From Gammaproteobacteria bacterium (GTDB taxonomy: Bacteria; Pseudomonadota; Gammaproteobacteria; Ga0077536): 48,799 nt of DNA. The stretch covers positions 1-48,799 of the forward strand of contig SHZM01000020.1 of assembly GCA_009692265.1 (NCBI GenBank). Direction: 5' to 3'. The translations under genes and the position numbers were made by a program. Positions 1 through 7,540 of the stretch are shown here, piece by piece (position 1 is the stretch's first letter; the number at the start of each line of letters is the position of its first letter). The notes below the pieces were generated by a model that saw nothing but the letters and a program-made list of their open reading frames with translations, was not told the DNA's origin and did no database searches.

Positions 1-96
1 TTTGCAATGAGTGACAATGCGGCTGCCGAGCACCTTAACAAGGCCCGGGAAATTCTTTTTAAATCTATTCCTAATCGACCGAAAGCAGCCGCCTAA
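1..96 (+). CDS. C-terminal end of an unidentified protein (partial)
   Basis: An open frame enters from the left edge of the window and ends at the TAA at 94-96, giving about 31 residues that finish in IPNRPKAAA. An internal ATG at 7 could make it a very short separate ORF, but the helical, charged composition (AAEHLNKAREI) reads like the end of a longer protein. The family cannot be recognised from this much sequence. The frame is on the same strand as the aminopeptidase that follows about 100 bases downstream. Confidence 0.4.
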   Translation, partial: FAMSDNAAAEHLNKAREILFKSIPNRPKAAA

Positions 97-199
97 GCCC
101 AGACTCAACTTCAACCCTTCAGACTCATACCTCGATTGGAATGTACTTTTGCTTGGGCGACCTACCCCGCGAATACCCTTCTGCGGTTAAGATTGGCTC

Positions 200-1501
200 A
201 TGAAACATAACGCCTTTAATTTCGGCCTGCTGGCCTTCCTCGATGCTTCGCCCACTCCGTTTCACGCCACCGCGACCTTGCTCGCCAACTTCAAACAGGC
301 GGGCTTCACCGTGTTGGAGGAAAGTGCTGAATGGAAACTGCGCGTCGGGGGGCGCTACTGTGTCACCCGCAACGGCTCGTCGCTGCTTGCCTTCACCTTG
401 GGCAAACAGCCTCTTGCGAGCAGCGGGATCCGCATGGTTGGAGCCCACACCGACAGCCCCTGTCTGAAACTCAAGCCAAACCCCGAACTCCATACGCATG
501 GCTACCAGCAGCTCGGCGTGGAAGTCTATGGCGGGGTACTGCTGAATCCCTGGTTCGATCGCGATCTGGCCTTGGCTGGGCGGGTGACCTGCGAACTTAA
601 AAACGGAAAATTAGTGAATCGCCTCGTCGATTTTCGTCGCGCGCTCGCCACCATCCCGAGTCTCGCCATTCACCTCGATCGCGAGGCGAACGATAAACGC
701 ACCATCAATAAACAAACCTATCTGCCGCCGGTTATCGGGCGACTTACCGATGACGAATTCTCGCTCAACCGTGAAATCACCGCGCACGTCAGAAGCGTAG
801 AACCCAAGCTCGCAATCGCTGCGGTCCGGGCGTTTGAATTATGCTTTTACGATCTCCAAGGTGCCGCGCAGATCGGTTGGTGCGGGGAGTTTATAGCCTC
901 GGCACGCCTGGATAACCTGCTTAGTTGTTATACGGGCATGCGTGCGTTGATCGATTCACCGCACGACACCGCGCAACTTCTGATCTGCAACGATCATGAA
1001 GAAGTCGGCAGCGGATCAACGAGCGGCGCACGCGGTAATTTTCTGGAGAGCGTGTTACAACGCCTGACCGACCATCACGAAACCTTGGCCCGCGCGATGG
1101 CGCAATCGATGTTGGTGTCCACCGACAACGCGCACGGCATCCATCCCAATTTCGCCGACAAACACGATGCGAAACACGGCCCATTGCTTAATCTCGGCCC
1201 GGCACTAAAGACTAATGCGAACCAGTCCTATGCGACGAACAGTGAGTCGGCGGCAGTGATCCAACACGCCGCCGCCCGCGCCAACGTTACCTTGCAAGCG
1301 TTCGTCGCCCGTGCCGACATGGGCTGCGGTAGCACCATCGGGCCGCTCGCGGCGACCCGCCTCGGCGTGCGCACCGTCGATGTCGGCGTACCGACGTTCG
1401 CCATGCATTCGATCCGGGAGCTGGCAGGGAGTGCTGATGCGTATGCGCTGTATCGGGTGGTGCGCGAGTTCTTCGCACTTGAGTCAGTGGCGGTCGCCTA
1501 A
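200..1501 (+). CDS. apeB: M18 family aminopeptidase
   Basis: This is a cytoplasmic di-zinc aminopeptidase of the M18 (aspartyl aminopeptidase) family, which removes N-terminal, often acidic, residues from peptides. The 433-residue length is normal for the bacterial form. Metal and catalytic residues are visible in order: GAHTDSPCLKLK at about 81-92 (His83 ligand, Asp85), ARLDNL with Asp238, NDHEEVGS with Glu267-Glu268, STDNAHG with Asp309, and AMHSIRE with His403. The ATG at 200 fits the family N-terminus (FLDASPTPFHA); its Shine-Dalgarno is weak. It is flanked by a broken gene on the opposite strand and appears to be transcribed alone. Assignment to the family is secure; the symbol follows Pseudomonas usage. 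Confidence 0.93.
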   Translation: MKHNAFNFGLLAFLDASPTPFHATATLLANFKQAGFTVLEESAEWKLRVGGRYCVTRNGSSLLAFTLGKQPLASSGIRMVGAHTDSPCLKLKPNPELHTHGYQQLGVEVYGGVLLNPWFDRDLALAGRVTCELKNGKLVNRLVDFRRALATIPSLAIHLDREANDKRTINKQTYLPPVIGRLTDDEFSLNREITAHVRSVEPKLAIAAVRAFELCFYDLQGAAQIGWCGEFIASARLDNLLSCYTGMRALIDSPHDTAQLLICNDHEEVGSGSTSGARGNFLESVLQRLTDHHETLARAMAQSMLVSTDNAHGIHPNFADKHDAKHGPLLNLGPALKTNANQSYATNSESAAVIQHAAARANVTLQAFVARADMGCGSTIGPLAATRLGVRTVDVGVPTFAMHSIRELAGSADAYALYRVVREFFALESVAVA

Positions 1502-1606
1502 CGCTGAGTTTCTCGGCCGCAACGGGTCTGCCCCTGACTTCGATTGATTTCTGCGCCGACTTCGGTTGAGTGCGGCTGGACGAAACTGTGTAAGCCGCGT
1601 AGTCAC

Positions 1607-1984
1607 TTAAAAAGAGCCAAATATTGCTCCCAATAGAACTGCCATGACGACCAGCAGCGCAACGGTGGCGAGCTGGCCGTTGGTGGTCGTGTTGGTCTTC
1701 AGCGTGACCGGCGAGCCGCTCACCAACTGCCTGGTCTAGTTTGCTGGGTGCTGCGGCCTTCGGCTTCGGTGGTCTCAATCAGGCCGTCAGCGTCGTCGTA
1801 TACGACACGCGCGCCGTTGCCTTCCGGATCAACCAGCGCCAGCGGCTTGTCCGACTTCGAGTAGAGGGTGGTTTGCACTTGCTCAGGGCTGGGGACATTG
1901 CCGGTCTTGGCTCGGAGTTCGGCATTGGCTCTAATCGCAGCGTGTCAATGCATCACTTTTCAACTGGATCTTTATCGTCAGCAT
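1607..1984 (-). pseudogene. Frameshifted remnant of a small protein with a C-terminal membrane helix
   Basis: The roughly 640 bases between the aminopeptidase and the ThDP enzyme hold no intact gene, but the minus strand shows three consecutive coding-like pieces in different frames. The first begins at the ATG at 1984 (MLTIKIQLKSDALTRC). The second covers about 1944-1720 and includes RANAELRAKTG, SPEQVQTTLYSKSDKP and DPEGNGARVVYDDADG. The third covers 1723-1607 (SGSPVTLKTNTTT, then a hydrophobic stretch ATVALLVVMAVLLGAIFGSF and TAA). Joined, they would give a protein of about 120 residues with a C-terminal anchor. I do not recognise the family. Two frame changes are needed, so it is either decayed or badly sequenced. 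Confidence 0.4.
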
Positions 1985-2139
1985 ATTCCGTTGTTCATTC
2001 ACACCAGCGTTAAGGTTTCACTGAATCCTGTAATGAAGGGCAGAAAGCCAATCGAGATCAGCTGTTAAAGAAAGAACTTAATACATCGCGCCCTAACGAT
2101 CAGCAACTCTGACCCCGTGAAATTGCCGTGAAATTGCGC

Positions 2140-3693
2140 TTAAATCACCACCTCGATCAAATGTGGCCCGCGTACCGCCAGCGCCGCTTTTAATGCACTT
2201 TCGAACGCCTCCGCAGTTTCCACCCGCGTCGCATTCACGCCCATTCCATTCGCAAGCTCAACCCACCGCAACGTGGGATTGCTCATATCCAGCATTGACA
2301 GCGCGCGCGGCCCGGGCGCGCCCACGCCGACTCGTTCGAATTCTATGTTCAGGATCGCGTAGCTGCGGTTGGCGAAAAGGATGGTAATCACATCAAGCTT
2401 CTCACGGGCCATCGTCCACAGTGATTGCACGGTGTACATCGCACTGCCGTCGCCTTCGAGGCAAATCACTTTTCGGGTGGGACACGCCACCGCGGCGCCG
2501 ACCGCCAGTGGCAGGCCATTGCCGATCGCGCCGCCGCAAAGCTGCAGCCAATCGTGGGGCGGTGCGCCGAGGGTCGCTTGTTGCGAATAAAGACTGCAGG
2601 TAATCGCTTCATCGATGACAATCGCATCTTCGGGCAAGCAGCGTGCGATAACACTTGCCGCGAGTTGTCCGTTGAGTGTACCGCGTGCTGGTGGCAGCGC
2701 CACCAGGCTCTGGAACTGGCTCGGTGCCGAAGGTGCGCCGAGCGCGTCCGCCAGCGCAGTCAATGCAGCGACTGCGTCGTCTTGCGGTCCGGCCACTGGC
2801 ACAACGTCGCAGCCTTCCGGCACCAATACGCCCTGCGCATTGGGATACGCAAAAAACGCAACGGGACGTTTGGAGCCGACTAAGAGCATCACATCCACGC
2901 CCTTCATCAGTTCCAACGCGCGATCACCGAAGTAGGGCAAGATCCCGATCGGCACCGCGCCAACCCCACGTTGCATGCGGCGGTTAAACGTTTCGGCGTG
3001 AAGGCGCACCGGCATCACGGCTGCGATCCGTCCGGCTTGTTTCGCGCCTTCCCCGTGCAACGCTTCACCACCGAGCAAAAGCATCGGTTGGCGTGCGCGC
3101 CGTAGCGCTTTGACTGCACCGTCAATTTGGGTGGAAGAGACCGCCGGAAGCGCCGGCACCGGCACGCGCGCAGGCGGCACGTAATCGGCCGGCACTTCGT
3201 TCCAAGCGCAATCCGCGGGTGCCAAGATCGTCGCGACTTTTCCCGGCACATGACCTGCAATCGAGACCGCTTCAGCACCCAGCCGCGCGAGATCGCTCGG
3301 ACTCGAAGCGCTGCGCACCCAATGCGAGACCGGTCGCGCGATCCCTTCAATATCCGAGGTCAGCGGCGCATCAAACTTCAAGTGGTGAGTTGCATGATCG
3401 CCAACCACATTGACCACCGGCGAAAACGCTTTGCGCGCGTTGTGGAGATTAGCGACACCATTGGCGAGCCCTGGTCCTAGATGCAGCAACGTGCACGCCG
3501 GTTTGCGCGCCATACGCGCGTAGCCATCCGCCGCACCGGTGACGACACCTTCGAACAGCGCGAGAATCGGCCGCATACCCTGGATTTGATCAATGGCTTG
3601 TACGAGTTGCATTTCGGACGTACCGGGATTAGCAAAACACACATCCACGCCGTTGCGTATCAAGGTTTCGATTAGGGCTTGCGCACCGTTCAT
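2140..3693 (-). CDS. Acetolactate synthase-like ThDP-dependent enzyme
   Basis: A thiamine-diphosphate enzyme of the acetolactate synthase / benzoylformate decarboxylase superfamily, 517 residues. The N-terminal PYR domain carries the conserved catalytic glutamate in LFEGVVTGAADGYAR (Glu48), followed by the central domain and the C-terminal PP domain with the ThDP/Mg motif GDGSAMYTVQSLW and the downstream FANRSYAILN asparagine. Proteins of this type are usually labelled acetolactate synthase large subunit, but no small regulatory subunit gene is next to it, so a role in branched-chain amino acid synthesis is not supported; a decarboxylase or carboligase acting on another 2-oxo acid is equally likely. 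The gene stands alone on the minus strand, with about 170 non-coding bases before the next gene. Confidence 0.82.
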   Translation of the reverse strand: MNGAQALIETLIRNGVDVCFANPGTSEMQLVQAIDQIQGMRPILALFEGVVTGAADGYARMARKPACTLLHLGPGLANGVANLHNARKAFSPVVNVVGDHATHHLKFDAPLTSDIEGIARPVSHWVRSASSPSDLARLGAEAVSIAGHVPGKVATILAPADCAWNEVPADYVPPARVPVPALPAVSSTQIDGAVKALRRARQPMLLLGGEALHGEGAKQAGRIAAVMPVRLHAETFNRRMQRGVGAVPIGILPYFGDRALELMKGVDVMLLVGSKRPVAFFAYPNAQGVLVPEGCDVVPVAGPQDDAVAALTALADALGAPSAPSQFQSLVALPPARGTLNGQLAASVIARCLPEDAIVIDEAITCSLYSQQATLGAPPHDWLQLCGGAIGNGLPLAVGAAVACPTRKVICLEGDGSAMYTVQSLWTMAREKLDVITILFANRSYAILNIEFERVGVGAPGPRALSMLDMSNPTLRWVELANGMGVNATRVETAEAFESALKAALAVRGPHLIEVVI

Positions 3694-3865
3694 TCGATTT
3701 CAACTCCGAAAGACTGTAGTCGTCGGGGTCGAATTATCCAGGCTCGCATCGATTTTTGGTAGGCACCGCGCAGCTCGGCGCTCTCGCTACGGGCCGAGCG
3801 GAGCCGCTTGGATGACTCGGCGTCGGTGGTTTATCGGGTGCGCTCTTTCGTCACGAGCCGCACCG

Positions 3866-4276
3866 TCATAACCCTACCGGCATACCGGGAAATTTCGGCA
3901 GCGCCGGATCCATCGCATCCCAATGTGCGGCGCTGCCGGTAAAAATATCCATGCTGGGTTTGAACTGATTCGGATCATCAAACGCGCCGGCTTGCAGCAA
4001 CAATAAACCAGGGATGGTTTCGGCTTTCCCGGTCAGGCGTGCGCCGCACTCGGGACAAAACCCCTCCCAGACCTTGCGCCCCGAATCACCGGTTCGCTCG
4101 AAGTATTTAATCTCACCGTCGATTTTTACATCCACCGCTTTGAATGCGGCAACGGGGGTATAACCACTACCCGTAACCTGCTGACACATCCGACAATGGC
4201 AGTTCAGCGCGAATACCACCTCGCCATCGGCGACGAAGCGGATTTGTCGACATAAACATCCCCCGGTAATTTTCAT
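3866..4276 (-). CDS. GFA family protein (Gfa-like, CENP-V fold)
   Basis: A 136-residue protein of the GFA (glutathione-dependent formaldehyde-activating enzyme-like) family. The first zinc-binding cysteines are in GGCLCRQIRF near the start and in NCHCRMCQQVTGS; a further CPECGARL pair lies in the middle, followed by the usual Pro/Trp-rich C-terminus. The frame is open further upstream, but that part overlaps the homospermidine synthase gene, and the ATG at 4276 gives the canonical MKITGGCLC beginning. The start lies 7 bases after the stop of the homospermidine synthase gene, so the two are probably co-transcribed. The function of most family members is unknown; formaldehyde chemistry should not be assumed. 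Confidence 0.85.
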   Translation of the reverse strand: MKITGGCLCRQIRFVADGEVVFALNCHCRMCQQVTGSGYTPVAAFKAVDVKIDGEIKYFERTGDSGRKVWEGFCPECGARLTGKAETIPGLLLLQAGAFDDPNQFKPSMDIFTGSAAHWDAMDPALPKFPGMPVGL

Positions 4277-4283
4277 GGTTCCC

Positions 4284-5726
4284 TCACACGCGAATATTTT
4301 TGAACTGCCACGGGTCACTTCGATCGAGGTCTTCAGGAAATAACTCGCCGCGTTCAAGCAACGGCGTCCACTGCGTGTACTCGCCGACGACGGGTCCGAG
4401 GTAGGGCAAACATATTTCAAGATTACGTCGGAAATCCATCTCGTCAGGTTCGACGATGCCACGGTGCGGATTCTCGATCGCCCAGATCATTCCGGACAGC
4501 ACCGCCACGGTGACCTGCAGACTCGTCGCGCTGTTGTAGGGCGCGAGCGCGCGGGCCTCGTCGATCGATAACTGCGAACCGAACCAATACGCATTCTTCG
4601 CGTGACCGGCGAGCAGCACCCCGAGTTCGTCGATACCGTGGATGATCTCGTCCATCAAGATTCGCTTGCGGTCTTGCAGATGCCAATTGCGGCCGGCGAA
4701 TTCGTGGACAGACAACACAGCGGAATCGCAGGGGTGGTAGGCGTAGTGGACCGTGGGTCGATACGCGACCGTTTCGCCGTCGCGCACCGTGAAATAAGCC
4801 GGAATAGAAATCGATTCGCCGTGGGTAATCAGAAACCCATGGTAATGCCCCGCTTTTGGGGTCCAACTGCGGACCCGAGTGCTCGCCCCTGGACGGTTCA
4901 AATAGATCGCGCTGCCGCACCCAACTTCATGTCGCCGACCATCCGCGGGTAATTGCTTCTCGTGTGTGCCCCAGCCGAGTTCAGCAGGTTGGGAACCTTC
5001 GCTGACAAAACCATCGACTGACCAGGTATTCACAAATTCGCCGACCGCTTTCGGAACACTCGGTGTTTGCGTATCGCGCTCGGCGATATGGATGACCTTA
5101 ACGTTTAGCTGTGCGGCCAACGCCGCCCAGTCGGCCCGTGACGTCGGCTCGACACTATCGAGCCCGAGATCCCAGGCAATGTTGATCAGCGCCTGCTTCA
5201 CAAAATGCGACACCAGCCCCGGGTTCGCGCCGTGGGTAATCACCGCTGTAGTGTTACCCGCGCGCGTTTGACGTAATGCAAGCGCGGATTCGCGCAGCGC
5301 ATAGTTCGAGCGCGCGGAGGGTGGTATACCCGGATCGGTGTAGCCACCCAGCCACGGCTCGATGCAGGTATCGAGGTACAGCGCACCGCGCGTGGCGGCG
5401 TAATCGATCAAGGCCACGCTCGACACATCGACCGACAGGTTTAACAAGAAATCGCCCGGGCCGAGCAACGGATCTAGCACTGAGCGATAGTTCTGTTGGT
5501 TTAACGGCTCTAGCTTGAACGCGATACCGTACCGCGCGGCTTCCGCCTGGCCCGCGATATCAGCCGTTACGATCGTAATTCGCGTCGGCGCGAGACCACC
5601 GATGTGCCGCAGGATGAGCGGTAACACTCCTTGCCCAATACTCCCAAATCCGACGAAAACCAGACGACCGTTGAAGGTCGTATATTGTTGCGACAAGCCG
5701 GACGTAGCAACGTTGGCCATGGACAA
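4284..5726 (-). CDS. hss: Homospermidine synthase
   Basis: NAD-dependent enzyme of the bacterial homospermidine synthase family, which transfers an aminobutyl group from putrescine (or spermidine) to putrescine to form sym-homospermidine in the cytoplasm. At 480 residues it has the normal length. The N-terminal Rossmann motif VGFGSIGQG is at 25-33, followed by the LLNLSVDVSS segment and the characteristic THGANPGLVSHFVKQAL segment. ATGs lie at 5726 and 5720 and either is acceptable. It precedes the GFA gene on the same strand with 7 bases between them. This suggests that homospermidine is made as a polyamine, as in many Proteobacteria. Confidence 0.92.
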   Translation of the reverse strand: MSMANVATSGLSQQYTTFNGRLVFVGFGSIGQGVLPLILRHIGGLAPTRITIVTADIAGQAEAARYGIAFKLEPLNQQNYRSVLDPLLGPGDFLLNLSVDVSSVALIDYAATRGALYLDTCIEPWLGGYTDPGIPPSARSNYALRESALALRQTRAGNTTAVITHGANPGLVSHFVKQALINIAWDLGLDSVEPTSRADWAALAAQLNVKVIHIAERDTQTPSVPKAVGEFVNTWSVDGFVSEGSQPAELGWGTHEKQLPADGRRHEVGCGSAIYLNRPGASTRVRSWTPKAGHYHGFLITHGESISIPAYFTVRDGETVAYRPTVHYAYHPCDSAVLSVHEFAGRNWHLQDRKRILMDEIIHGIDELGVLLAGHAKNAYWFGSQLSIDEARALAPYNSATSLQVTVAVLSGMIWAIENPHRGIVEPDEMDFRRNLEICLPYLGPVVGEYTQWTPLLERGELFPEDLDRSDPWQFKNIRV

Positions 5727-5887
5727 ATACCCCTGGAAAAGTTCGAAAGGCTGGACTGGATCCCGATGAGGGCGCGAAGCGTGACGAGTTTTATCCGGCC
5801 CTGCAAGCGCCGGCAGGTCGCGGTAGGTCAGACGAGAGAATCAGACCCGCGACTAGCCTGAGTCGGGTGACTCGAGGAGCTGCAGAG

Positions 5888-6745
5888 TCAATGCGCCTGA
5901 TATAAATTGCAGACCTTCTTCTCGGTAAAATACTGCGTAAACCCGCCGAATAAGAGTTCCTTCAAGCGCGAATGCGAGTAACCACCCATCACCATTAAAT
6001 CGGCACCAACCTCGCGGTAAAACTCAGTGAGCTGGGCCTCGGGGCTATCGGCCGACGGCAGCATATGCGGCGTTGCCCGTATCTGGTGACAAGCGCTTAG
6101 ATACAGCGCCACCGCGCTCGCGTCTGGGTTCATCGCGGATTCGCCGTATTCGTTCGCCGTTACGACGCATACGCGCTTTGCGACCCGTAGAAGCGGTAGT
6201 GCGTTTTGCAGTGCACGCTTCGCGGCGGCTAGCGGCTTCCATGCGACTATCACTGTGCTGTCGGAAAATTTTTCAAAGTGCGGAGCTTCCTTAATCAAGG
6301 CTATTGGACCGCCGCCACGTATCAGCGTCTGCCCAATCAGCAATTCTGGGATAACCGGATCGGCGTCAAAACTGGCTAGCAGCAGATCATAGGTAAATCC
6401 GAATGTCGCGAACGTCGTTTCCGGCATATGCAAGAGTTCAATCGCGGGTCCTCGCGCAAAGCTGCCAGCCTCCGGCAGTTTAGCTAATTCGGCCTCGGCG
6501 TTGCGCAGTCTCTCTGTCAACAGGCTCTGAAATTGCTCGTCGAAGATCGGGCGTGCATTCGCGAAGCCTTCAAGCCCCAGAATGGTTTGGTACTCACGCC
6601 ATTGTTCGGGGCCGATGATCGCGCGTACGCCGGCCATAAACCGGCTCTCCGCGGGTACTCGAAGTGCCGCTGCTAACGCCGCGGTGAATTTCACCGCCGG
6701 GTGTTCTTCCGGCGATCCTGAATACAACACTGCTAGGTTTGCCAT
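5888..6745 (-). CDS. Universal stress protein (tandem UspA domains)
   Basis: A 285-residue protein with two Usp-like halves. The N-terminal half starts MANLAVLYSGSPEEHPAV and looks degenerate. The C-terminal half begins near residue 165 (VIVAWKPLAAAKRAL) and ends with the nucleotide-loop signature VMGGYSHSRLKELLFGG at about 252-268, typical of ATP-binding UspA domains. The start at 6745 has a good GGGAGAA ribosome site. Proteins like this are cytoplasmic and are made under stress or growth arrest; the exact role here is unknown. It is a single gene on the minus strand, separated from homospermidine synthase by about 160 bases. Confidence 0.88.
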   Translation of the reverse strand: MANLAVLYSGSPEEHPAVKFTAALAAALRVPAESRFMAGVRAIIGPEQWREYQTILGLEGFANARPIFDEQFQSLLTERLRNAEAELAKLPEAGSFARGPAIELLHMPETTFATFGFTYDLLLASFDADPVIPELLIGQTLIRGGGPIALIKEAPHFEKFSDSTVIVAWKPLAAAKRALQNALPLLRVAKRVCVVTANEYGESAMNPDASAVALYLSACHQIRATPHMLPSADSPEAQLTEFYREVGADLMVMGGYSHSRLKELLFGGFTQYFTEKKVCNLYQAH

Positions 6746-7034
6746 ACGCTTCTCCCAGTCACCGACTCACGACCGTTAAGCGGGATGCGCCGGGGTACTG
6801 GCGGCGGCGTCCAGATCCAGATCGTCATACCCCGCGCGTGCACCCTCTCGTTAGAAGCATAGACGCGAGTTGGGCATTCCGCCTTGACTGGAATCAGGTC
6901 GTGGGACTGGCGCTGCCGACGTCGGTAGGCTGTGCAATTGAAAAACACTGCTTCGCCTGGCTGTTACGTGGAGAAATTACCGGAATTCCGAGTCCAACCG
7001 AACTAAGAACTGTAGTGAGTCCTAAACTTAAATT
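6746..7034. other. Intergenic region between divergent genes, no gene seen
   Basis: About 290 bases separate the Usp gene (minus) from the small lipoprotein gene (plus). I find no credible ORF, tRNA or strong hairpin; it presumably carries the promoters of both genes, but no clear -35/-10 pair could be fixed. Confidence 0.4.
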
Positions 7035-7046
7035 AAGGAGTACCTC

Positions 7047-7465
7047 GTGCTTACCTAAAATTTTGGTTGGCCTTGGCAGTCATCGCATGCGTTTCGGGCT
7101 GTTCAGGCGTCACTGTTAGAGGGCCTGATGGGGAACCGGTCACCCGTAGTACCGAGGAGTTTCGCACGTACGCGGAAGGCGTGTTTCGTTTACAGAACGC
7201 CATGCTCGATCAACTGATCGGCGCGCAGGAGTTCGAGTTTTCGCTAAGCCGCGATCCTATCTCGCTGCTTGCGGCCGAAATCCTGATCATTGAGACCTGT
7301 CGCGAGTTGAATGAAGCCGCCGGCCTAGCCGCCGAGAGGCGAGCGCCAAACCTGTCGCTAAAACTTGGCATTTTGAAGTCAATTACGTCCTGTGAGGCTT
7401 CGGCGCTTTCCGCCCAAGCCTTGCTTGAGTCGCAAACAGCTATCCTCGGCTCGCTCCTGCCTTAA
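7047..7465 (+). CDS. Small putative lipoprotein, start apparently frameshifted
   Basis: The open frame covers 7037-7465 and encodes about 130 residues of unknown function after a hydrophobic leader with the lipobox-like sequence CVSGC. The only in-frame start is a TTG at 7067, which would leave a leader too short for export. A good Shine-Dalgarno (AAGGAG, 7035-7040) instead sits 6 bases before a GTG at 7047 that is out of frame and stops at once. One missing base after 7050 would join this GTG to YLKFWLALAVIACVSGC, a textbook lipoprotein signal. The mature part is mostly helical (LQNAMLDQLIGAQEF) with two cysteines. I give the span from the GTG; the strictly open part begins at 7067. Confidence 0.55.
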
Positions 7466-7525
7466 ATCTAGCAACAGCGGTAGGTGTGCTCGGCGACCGT
7501 TATCACACTCTCGACCTAGGTTGCT

Positions 7526-7531
7526 TATACT
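7526..7531 (+). promoter_or_regulatory. Candidate -10 box for a leaderless pepN transcript
   Basis: TATACT at 7526-7531 is a near-consensus sigma70 -10 element. Transcription would begin about 7-10 bases later, essentially at the pepN ATG (7541), and no Shine-Dalgarno is visible before either possible start. No convincing -35 was found at the proper distance. Confidence 0.3.
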
Positions 7532-7540
7532 GTGGCCGCG

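Noticed and set aside
2107..2140. Short direct repeat GTGAAATTGC near 2116 and 2128
   Set aside because: Too short and isolated to call a regulatory site.
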